Of a DNA stretch of 64,000 nucleotides, positions 55,038-62,336 are shown one piece after another. Position 1 is the stretch's first letter; every line of letters starts with the position of its first letter. The notes below the pieces were generated by a model that worked only from the letters and a program-made list of their open reading frames with translations, was not told the DNA's origin and did not search any database. This stretch comes from Candidatus Kapaibacterium sp. Its GTDB lineage: Bacteria > Bacteroidota > Ignavibacteria > Kapaibacteriales > UBA2268. The translations under genes and the position numbers were made by a program. The stretch lies in the NCBI GenBank assembly GCA_026418625.1, contig JAOABA010000056.1, positions 148,914-212,913 of the forward strand, in the 5' to 3' direction.

Positions 55038-57014
55038 TTATTTTTTGACTTTAATTCTTATCGAACGATTGAGAAACCTTCCGAATGGAGTTGACTCGGG
55101 GAATTTATTTATTTTTTTCATTATTTCAATTTTGAATTTATTCTTAGCTATAGATTTAATGAATAACTCAGCGTTTTTTGCTCTTTCATCTGCTAATTTA
55201 ATATTCCTATTTTCAGTTCCCAATGCATCGGTGCTTCCAATAAGTTGAATTGTGCAGCCATCAGGTAGAATATTGCATAATTGTTTTAAAAGATTTTTAT
55301 TATCTTCCGAAAGGTTGCTTTTATCATAATCAAATCGGAGAATAGCTTCAAAATTATTTAAAATAAGTTCAATTTCTCTTTTAGGATATTTCAGATAATC
55401 AATCAATTTATTCTTCATCATTTTTAAAGTATCATAATTGATAGTAAAGCTCAGGAAGTTGATATTTTCATTAGGTTCCAACCTTTTCTTCAAAGGAATA
55501 ATAAATTCGCCCTTGTTTTTTATATCTAAGACTGAGTCAGAAAAATTATTAGTTACATAAATAGGTTTATTTAAATCAATATTTTCATAATCAACTTTAA
55601 TGAAGGCATTACCTATAAATTGTGTAAATCTTTGGAAGGCAACGTATTCTTGCAAAGGAGCGTTTTTTAATATTATGTCAGCCCTTTGATTTTCATCGAT
55701 TCCCTCCGAAAAATCTTGATTGGACGGTATTGGAGGTCTTATAGAAGCACTTGTAGTAATTCTGGATTCAGGGATTCCCCAATTGATAAATGCTTTTTTA
55801 ACTGATTCAGCTCTTTTTTGTGCTAATGACAGTCCTTCGGTTTCGAATTTTGGTCCAGAAGTATAGCCTTCGATTGTAATTGTTGAATTAGGATTTTTAT
55901 TTAAAATTGATACTATTCTCAATATGTTATAACTCTGAATTTCAATTACATCTCCTTTGAAAAGACTTGGAAGAACCATTTTTTTATATTCATTAGGGTT
56001 TTTTGTTTTATTGATAATATAAAAATCTTCAATTTCAAAAGAGTTTCTTTTGAAGAAAACCGAATTAACGATTGGCAAAGATGCTAAAAGTTCACTACCA
56101 TATTGAATTTCACCGGTAACACTATCAATTTCAATTCCCACATAAGGCTCATTATAAGGTAGTTTTGGTGTTTTTTCTTCTTTTGCTATTAATTTAACAT
56201 CAGGTTCAACTTTCGGGATTGTATCAATCTTGTATTGTTTTGTGAAGAATGGAATTTTTAAACCTAAAGCCAATCCAATGCTAAACACTTTCCAGTTTAC
56301 ATCAGTGCTGAGATTATTCAACGCAACATCAAAAAAAATTTCCTGAGTTAGATAAGTATTTTTCCCAACTTTAAGAGAGTTCTGAAAACCAAAAGAAAAT
56401 CCATACTCAAGTTTTGCTATTTTTTCAATTTGACCCTCAATTAATAATCTTTCTCTGGTCCTTTTATTATTAGTTATAAAGACTGCATAATCAGGGCTTA
56501 TTATTTGCTCTGATTGTTTGAATTTTGATGAAACTGGTAAGCCAACAAAAACAGAAAAATAAGATATAAGCGGTCCGGATATCAAATTGTCCGTTAATGT
56601 ATAGCATAAATAAGGTTTTAAATCAATAAACAATGGATTCGCTGTTAAAGAATTTTCTGTTTCAACATAAATAACTTCACCGGTATTTGGATTTCTTGAG
56701 GGAAATCCAGAATTAACAGTTAGTTTTGCACTTTTATCTAATAATTGAAAATTTAAACCATAGCCAATATCTCTATTAACTTTATACTCAATTCCCAATG
56801 AAGCTAAAAAACCCGTTCCTAATCCATTTTTAAAAATATCACAGTCAATTGAACCCTGAAATGAACTAAAATTTGAAAAATGTAAATTGCTTAGAATACC
56901 GACTTTTGGGGTTATAAACAAAATTTCCTGATTTTGATTGTTTAGGTCATCAGAGTAAGCTAATGAAAAGATAAAAAAGATTAATAATACCAATATGTTT
57001 AGGGCTTTAATCAA
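55038..57014 (-). CDS. OmpA-family outer-membrane protein with two OmpA-like domains
   Basis: 658 residues, TTG start, signal peptide about 1-21. A beta-barrel-like N-terminal half (about 25-260) with alternating strands is followed by two OmpA/Pal-type peptidoglycan-binding modules. The first is IEGYTSGPKFETEGLSLAQK (about 375-395) onward. The second is FDYDKSNLSEDNKNLLKQLC (about 568-587) with ADERAKNAELFIKS further on. It anchors the outer membrane to peptidoglycan. Duplication of the OmpA module is less usual. Confidence 0.86.
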   Translation of the reverse strand: MIKALNILVLLIFFIFSLAYSDDLNNQNQEILFITPKVGILSNLHFSNFSSFQGSIDCDIFKNGLGTGFLASLGIEYKVNRDIGYGLNFQLLDKSAKLTVNSGFPSRNPNTGEVIYVETENSLTANPLFIDLKPYLCYTLTDNLISGPLISYFSVFVGLPVSSKFKQSEQIISPDYAVFITNNKRTRERLLIEGQIEKIAKLEYGFSFGFQNSLKVGKNTYLTQEIFFDVALNNLSTDVNWKVFSIGLALGLKIPFFTKQYKIDTIPKVEPDVKLIAKEEKTPKLPYNEPYVGIEIDSVTGEIQYGSELLASLPIVNSVFFKRNSFEIEDFYIINKTKNPNEYKKMVLPSLFKGDVIEIQSYNILRIVSILNKNPNSTITIEGYTSGPKFETEGLSLAQKRAESVKKAFINWGIPESRITTSASIRPPIPSNQDFSEGIDENQRADIILKNAPLQEYVAFQRFTQFIGNAFIKVDYENIDLNKPIYVTNNFSDSVLDIKNKGEFIIPLKKRLEPNENINFLSFTINYDTLKMMKNKLIDYLKYPKREIELILNNFEAILRFDYDKSNLSEDNKNLLKQLCNILPDGCTIQLIGSTDALGTENRNIKLADERAKNAELFIKSIAKNKFKIEIMKKINKFPESTPFGRFLNRSIRIKVKK

Positions 57015-57280
57015 ATATTAAAGAAGAAAAAAAACGAAAATAAAGTTTTTTTTGATTTTTATCAATATATCGAGTTAAAAGAACTCAATTTGTTAAGAAA
57101 AATAAGTATATAATCAATTTGTTGCAGATTTTTTATATTTTTTTCTTGCATTGAATAAGAATTAATGATATTTTAACAATGCGATAAATTAATAATTAAG
57201 ATAAGAACAATAATAAAATTTTTAGTATTTATAAATATAGTTTTTTTAATTTTATACCAAACATTTTAATAGGAGGTAAT

Positions 57281-58411
57281 TTGAAAAGAAATAATTTACT
57301 AAATGGATTGATTGCAGTATTGGTTTTTATTGCAATCTTTGGAGTTCAAAGTTGCACAGGACCAGAAGGTCCTGCTGGTGCACCCGGAAAAGACGGTAAA
57401 GACGGAACCGATGGAACTGCGGTTTGCGCAACTTGTCACAATAGTTCTACTGACCTTGCTTCTAAACAAGCCCAATGGGCTTTATCAAAACACGGACAAG
57501 GTGAAGCATTTATGTCTGCAAACAGAAAGGAATGTGCTGCCTGCCATACAACCGAAGGATTTCTTGAAACTGCTAAAACAAACGCAGACACAGTTCAGAA
57601 TGTTTTCCTTAGTCCTACTACAATTAATTGTAGAACCTGTCATAATGTTCACGTAAAATTCGACAACACAGATTGGAAATTAACATCCGTCGATCCATTC
57701 AAATTTAGATATGACGGTAAGAAAACTGATGTTGATTTGAAAGATGCTAATCTATGTGCCAGATGCCATCAGGCTAGACCATTATCGCCGGGCATTGATG
57801 ATACAAAGGACAGTGTCTCAATTACATCATTTAGGTGGGGTCCTCACTATGGTGGTCAATCAAACATTCTTGTCGGTCATAGTGCCTTCTCACTCGATGG
57901 ATCTACTTTACCTTCATTCCAAGCTCACCAGACAATAAACGGAGCCTGCTTCAAATGCCATATGACTGGTCCATTAGGAACAATTGTTGGTGGTCATACA
58001 TTTAATACAGCTTTTTACAATGAAGAAACAGGAGCTAAGACAGTAAATACAGCTGGCTGTCGAGCAAGCGGTTGTCATACAACTGTTGGAGGAACTGGCA
58101 AAAATGCTTGGGATGTTGATGGTGGAACAAAAGTAACCGAAATGTATAGAGATATATTAGAAATTAGAAAAATTTTAGCTGGCAAGGGTTGGATTGACAC
58201 AACACAAGCTCATGGTAATCCCGGACATGATTATGTAACAAATATTGTTAATGGAAAACCTCTTTCAGCCACTAATCCACTAAAACTTTCAACATTCGAA
58301 GCAAAAATCTTAGCTAATTACCTTGTAGTAGTAAAAGATAAGAGTCTTGGAATACATAATCCAAAATATGTTTCAGCAGTTCTAAAGCAAACTTTAAACG
58401 CTTTACAATAG
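57281..58411 (+). CDS. multiheme cytochrome c lipoprotein with collagen-like linker
   Basis: 376 residues. TTG start with AGGAGG ribosome-binding site. Lipobox VQSC (Cys25), then a short collagen-like run (GPEGPAGAPGKDGKDGTDG, 27-45). Heme sites: CATCH (49-53), CAACH (85-89), CRTCH (117-121), CARCH (159-163), CFKCH (223-227) and a longer CRASGCH (260-266), so five to six hemes. Lipid-anchored at the periplasmic or outer face of a membrane. It heads a plus-strand run of redox genes but has its own terminator. Confidence 0.9.
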   Translation: MKRNNLLNGLIAVLVFIAIFGVQSCTGPEGPAGAPGKDGKDGTDGTAVCATCHNSSTDLASKQAQWALSKHGQGEAFMSANRKECAACHTTEGFLETAKTNADTVQNVFLSPTTINCRTCHNVHVKFDNTDWKLTSVDPFKFRYDGKKTDVDLKDANLCARCHQARPLSPGIDDTKDSVSITSFRWGPHYGGQSNILVGHSAFSLDGSTLPSFQAHQTINGACFKCHMTGPLGTIVGGHTFNTAFYNEETGAKTVNTAGCRASGCHTTVGGTGKNAWDVDGGTKVTEMYRDILEIRKILAGKGWIDTTQAHGNPGHDYVTNIVNGKPLSATNPLKLSTFEAKILANYLVVVKDKSLGIHNPKYVSAVLKQTLNALQ

Positions 58412-58436
58412 TGATATGAATTGATTAGTTTCGAAT

Positions 58437-58477
58437 AAGGCTTCACTGTATTCAAATGTGAAGCCTTTTCTTTTTTA
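58437..58477 (+). terminator. terminator of the multiheme lipoprotein gene
   Basis: GGCTTCAC and GTGAAGCC form an 8-bp stem with an 11-base loop, followed by TTTTCTTTTTT. Confidence 0.88.
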
Positions 58478-58525
58478 TTGTCAGAATTTTTCATTATTTT
58501 TGAAATTATTAACAATTTTAGATAA

Positions 58526-59710
58526 ATGATGTTAAAAAATATAATAATTTTCTCAATAATTTTGGCTTTTTTGGGGCTTGAACTAAATGCGAGAGTTCAA
58601 TACTCTCTCATTCAGTCAGCAGGAGTTAAATGCACAAATTGCCATATTGTAACACAAGGAGCAGGATTAAGAAATGGCGGCGGTTGGATGTCGAGAAAAG
58701 ACATATCATTAATTCCAACTGGATGGATTAGTGCTGATAAATTTTTTGATCTTTTATCATCAAACACTTTTTACGATGATAAGGTTACATTCGGATTAGA
58801 TACAAGGCTTCAATCTGCAAAGTGGGGAACCCCGGGAGCATCAACCAGAGATTTTATGGTTATGCAATTGGCTCCTTATCTTTCAATTAAACCATTTTCG
58901 TGGCTCGAATTAGAGGGGATGTATAATATAGCTTATGATTTACATACTGATAAAAGATATGTTGGACAAAATCCATTTGTTGGCAGTATCGTTCTTTCTC
59001 CTTCGAATGATTTACCAAGTCTAAGATTAGGATTTTTTCAACCAACTTTTGGAATTCGTTGGGATGATCATACCGTTTTAACACGTCAATTCGTTGGTAA
59101 ACAAAGCAGAAGACCAATAATTCCTGACGATTATGCGGAATTTGGTGCTCAACTTGATTACGAAAATATTGAATGGTTGAGTTTATCTTTAGGTGCTTTT
59201 CAATCAAAAAATATGAGTTCTCTATTGGTAAGAGACAAAAACGGTAGATCAATACCGGTTGTTGATACAAATAGTATAGGATTGGCAGGTAGAGCTTTTA
59301 TTTCACCCGATATTGGAGGTGGATTTACATCATTTGTTGGTGGAACATACTATTTGAATGGAGATTATTATATAGGTGGATTGCATTTTGGAATCGGTAA
59401 ACCAGATTTGTTCTCTTTTATTTTTGAATATATGGATACCGAAAAGAAAGATGCAAGAAGAACCCTATCCTTTACAACTGAGCTAACATATCAATTAATG
59501 GAGTCAATTTTGCCATTTGTTAGGGCAGAAAGGCATATATCAAGAGAAAAAATAGAACCTGCCCCCTACTATTCATCTCAGTTTGTATTTGGAGCACATA
59601 TCTATTTGCTACCATATATTGATATTCTTCCAGAATATAGGATATTCGACCGTGAACATATAGATGGTTATAGTGCCTCTTGGGCTTTACAAATTCATAT
59701 TTGGTATTAA
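58526..59710 (+). CDS. putative outer-membrane beta-barrel protein with N-terminal CxxCH
   Basis: 394 residues. Signal peptide about 1-22. The mature N-terminus has KCTNCHIVTQGAGLRNGGGW with one heme site (Cys36, Cys39, His40). The rest, from about 70, shows amphipathic alternating strands with aromatic ends (LEGMYNIAYDLHTDKRY, SLRLGFFQPTFGIRWDDH, LSFTTELTYQL) and ends IHIWY, typical of an outer-membrane barrel. A fusion of a heme site to a porin-like barrel suggests electron passage across the outer membrane, by analogy with porin-cytochrome conduits; this is inference. The Rieske gene starts 4 bp after its stop. Confidence 0.75.
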   Translation: MMLKNIIIFSIILAFLGLELNARVQYSLIQSAGVKCTNCHIVTQGAGLRNGGGWMSRKDISLIPTGWISADKFFDLLSSNTFYDDKVTFGLDTRLQSAKWGTPGASTRDFMVMQLAPYLSIKPFSWLELEGMYNIAYDLHTDKRYVGQNPFVGSIVLSPSNDLPSLRLGFFQPTFGIRWDDHTVLTRQFVGKQSRRPIIPDDYAEFGAQLDYENIEWLSLSLGAFQSKNMSSLLVRDKNGRSIPVVDTNSIGLAGRAFISPDIGGGFTSFVGGTYYLNGDYYIGGLHFGIGKPDLFSFIFEYMDTEKKDARRTLSFTTELTYQLMESILPFVRAERHISREKIEPAPYYSSQFVFGAHIYLLPYIDILPEYRIFDREHIDGYSASWALQIHIWY

Positions 59711-59714
59711 TTTA

Positions 59715-60221
59715 ATGGAGCAAAAAATGGAGAAAGAAAATAATGCAAGAAGAGAATTCCTTAAAAAGGCAGGCGTAATGCTGGGAGCCGGATTAACAGT
59801 CACCTCCCTTTCATCTTTGATTGTTTCCTGCGAAAAAGACGAAATCCTACCACCTCCCCCACCCGGGAGCAATGTTACAATCAAATTAAGTGATTATCCG
59901 TCTTTATTAAATGTTGGCGGAATAGTAAAAGTAAGTGTTACTGTTCCAACTAATTTAATGTTCATTATTAAAAGAGAAGGCGAAAAAGAATTTATTATTT
60001 TCGAGGCATTGTGTCCTCATCAGGGAGAAGAATTGATACCAGACCCTGACAAAACAGGAAAAAAGATATTTTGTCCAAAGCACGTTGTTGATTTTTCTGC
60101 CGAAAAAAGTAATAAAGGAGTCGTTATTAATAATCCACAAGGAGTCAAAGTGGATTCACTAAAAACTGATTATAAATATGAATTTGATGATGTATCTAAT
60201 ACATTAAAAATATTATTGTAA
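59715..60221 (+). CDS. Rieske [2Fe-2S] protein with twin-arginine, lipoprotein-like signal
   Basis: About 168 residues from the ATG at 59715, which has a suitable position 4 bp after the barrel gene; the longer frame from 59664 overlaps that gene. ARREFLKKAG is a Tat signal, and SLIVSC (Cys39) gives a lipobox, so the protein is probably exported folded and lipid-anchored. Rieske ligands are present: C-P-H (100-102) and C-P-K-H (120-123). The Pro-rich linker PPPPPGS (46-52) precedes the domain. It may pass electrons between the neighbouring cytochromes. No cytochrome b6/bc1 b-subunit is adjacent. Confidence 0.88.
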   Translation: MEQKMEKENNARREFLKKAGVMLGAGLTVTSLSSLIVSCEKDEILPPPPPGSNVTIKLSDYPSLLNVGGIVKVSVTVPTNLMFIIKREGEKEFIIFEALCPHQGEELIPDPDKTGKKIFCPKHVVDFSAEKSNKGVVINNPQGVKVDSLKTDYKYEFDDVSNTLKILL

Positions 60222-60243
60222 AACTTTAAAAACAAGGAGTAAT

Positions 60244-60603
60244 ATGAAAAATTTAAAAATAGTTCTTTCAATTTTTGTTGTTGGAATGGTCTTAGCATTT
60301 GGTAATTTATCTTCTACAGCTCAGGAAGGACCCGATGCAAAACAGATATTTATTGATAAAAAATGCAATTCCTGCCATAGCATTGAATCAATGGGAATCG
60401 AGAAGAGTAACCCCAAAGCAAAAGGAACTGACCTTTCAAAGGTTGGTGACCAATTAACAGCAGACTTCATTGCAAAATATCTTAAGAAAGAAGAAGCTTT
60501 AGAAGGTAAAAAACACGGTGTAGCCTTTAAAGGCAGCGATGAAGAATTTAACGCTCTAGTTAACTGGTTAGCCTCACTAAAAGCTGAACCTAAATCTGAA
60601 TAA
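60244..60603 (+). CDS. small mono-heme cytochrome c
   Basis: 119 residues, AAGGAG ribosome-binding site, signal peptide about 1-26. One heme site, KKCNSCHSIESMG (CxxCH at 41-45). Class I-like, but the usual C-terminal Met ligand is absent: the expected stretch reads GKKHGVAFKGSDEEF, so the sixth ligand may be His91 or another residue. Soluble periplasmic electron shuttle in the cluster, 22 bp after the Rieske gene. A terminator follows. Confidence 0.9.
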   Translation: MKNLKIVLSIFVVGMVLAFGNLSSTAQEGPDAKQIFIDKKCNSCHSIESMGIEKSNPKAKGTDLSKVGDQLTADFIAKYLKKEEALEGKKHGVAFKGSDEEFNALVNWLASLKAEPKSE

Positions 60604-60635
60604 AAAAACACAACGAATACATAATACTGTAAGTT

Positions 60636-60668
60636 AGCACTAATCAATTGATTAGTGCTTTTTTTTTT
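60636..60668 (+). terminator. terminator of the barrel-Rieske-cytochrome c unit
   Basis: AGCACTAATC and GATTAGTGCT form a 10-bp stem with a 4-base loop, followed by at least eight T. Confidence 0.92.
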
Positions 60669-60771
60669 CGTTTTTATTGATTATCTTATTGAGTTGAAAA
60701 TTTAAATTTAAGGAAATTTTTAATTATTAGTTAATTTGATAATTATTAATATAGAATTAAAATAAATAACT

Positions 60772-62298
60772 ATGAAAAGAATTAATATTTTGATATTCGT
60801 TGTCTTATCGCTAGCAACAGGATTCTTTTTTTCTTTAGATATATTTATATACGGCAAGACCGCACCTAAAAAAAAGTTACCTGATAATGATGAATGTCTA
60901 ATGTGCCATGATGACCCAACCATTACAATGGAAAAAGGGGGCAAAGTCAAGTCTTTAGAGGTTAAAAAATTTACTTTGGCTAAATCGGTTCATGCTTATT
61001 TAAAATGTGATGAATGTCATATTGGATTCGACCCAAGCGCAATACCTCATAAAGATAAAATTGAACCAATAAATTGTCAAAGCTGCCATCAGGATGCTTA
61101 TCAGAAACATAAATTCCATCCGGGGATGAAATTTGCAGGCATTAACTCAACTAAACCTGAGTATAATTGCAAAGGCTGCCATGGAACTCATAATATTACT
61201 TCACCAAAGAATCCAAACTCAGCCCTTCATTTTACTAATTCAACTAATTTTTGCGGTAATTGTCATAAGGATGAGAAAACAGCCCATTTAAAGTCCGTTC
61301 ATTCCTTTGAATATGAAAAAAACAATCCAAATGCTCCTACTTGCATTTATTGTCATAAAGAACCAATAACAAATGGTTTTAATCTTGAGAAAGTTCAATT
61401 GAAGCTCAATCAGGAAAAGTTATGTTTAAATTGTCATCTTAAAGGCACTCAGACAGAATTTTCAAAAAGTCTTGTTAATTATGAAGAAAGCACTCATGGG
61501 CGAGCGTTACAAAAGGGGAACAAATCTGCTGCTGTTTGTGTTGATTGCCATGGAGCACATGAGCTTTTAAAGGCTTCGGATCCAAGATCGAAAATTAACA
61601 GATTCGAAATACCTAATGTATGCGGTAAATGCCATATTTCAATTGCTAATGAATATAAAGCAAGTATTCATGGACAGTCATTGTTAAAAGGTAATATGGA
61701 CTCACCGGGTTGCACTTATTGTCATGGTGAGCATGGTATCGCCCCGGTTCCTGAGGTAACACAAAGGATAATTACTGCCCACAATATGAATTTTAATACT
61801 GTGGTTTCGACGCGAATGCTATATTGCGTTGAATGTCATACTAATGACACATTAATGAAAAAATATAATATCAGCACTGTTGCAAAAGCACACGAATGGC
61901 TGCCCAATGTAGCAAGGCACTATCAAACAGTTCGATGTGTGGATTGCCATTCGTCTTATGAACCCCCAAATCTTTCACACAATATTTTACCTCCCGATAG
62001 AACTATAAAAAAATGTGAAGAATGCCATTCCAAAAATTCAATTCTTATGACTAAATTGTATAAGCATGAGAAAGAAAAATCAAGAGAAAAGTATGGATTT
62101 ATTAACGGAACCATTTTAAGCGATGCTTATGTTGTTGGAACAACAAGAAATGTTATACTTGATGTTCTAAGTATTGCTATTTTTGGAGTTGCTATATTTG
62201 GCATTTTTATTCATGCATTTATGAGGTGGTATTTCAGGAGAAGTCCACACATTGAAGATGAGAAAGAACATTCAGATGATAAAGAACACGAAGAATAA
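60772..62298 (+). CDS. 13-heme membrane-anchored cytochrome c
   Basis: 508 residues. N-terminal signal or anchor (about 5-26), then thirteen CxxCH sites beginning at Cys 42, 79, 102, 133, 161, 191, 218, 256, 284, 314, 352, 389 and 415. A C-terminal membrane helix (about 461-484, SIAIFGVAIFGIFIHAF) ends with a basic RRS stop and an acidic tail. The spacing is regular, with repeated HGxxL motifs between hemes. It is probably anchored in the inner membrane with the hemes in the periplasm, and receives electrons from the next gene product. That gene starts 38 bp downstream on the same strand. Confidence 0.92.
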   Translation: MKRINILIFVVLSLATGFFFSLDIFIYGKTAPKKKLPDNDECLMCHDDPTITMEKGGKVKSLEVKKFTLAKSVHAYLKCDECHIGFDPSAIPHKDKIEPINCQSCHQDAYQKHKFHPGMKFAGINSTKPEYNCKGCHGTHNITSPKNPNSALHFTNSTNFCGNCHKDEKTAHLKSVHSFEYEKNNPNAPTCIYCHKEPITNGFNLEKVQLKLNQEKLCLNCHLKGTQTEFSKSLVNYEESTHGRALQKGNKSAAVCVDCHGAHELLKASDPRSKINRFEIPNVCGKCHISIANEYKASIHGQSLLKGNMDSPGCTYCHGEHGIAPVPEVTQRIITAHNMNFNTVVSTRMLYCVECHTNDTLMKKYNISTVAKAHEWLPNVARHYQTVRCVDCHSSYEPPNLSHNILPPDRTIKKCEECHSKNSILMTKLYKHEKEKSREKYGFINGTILSDAYVVGTTRNVILDVLSIAIFGVAIFGIFIHAFMRWYFRRSPHIEDEKEHSDDKEHEE

Positions 62299-62336
62299 AT
62301 GTCTATCTTTTTTTTAAGAATATTTGTTGGGAATTA

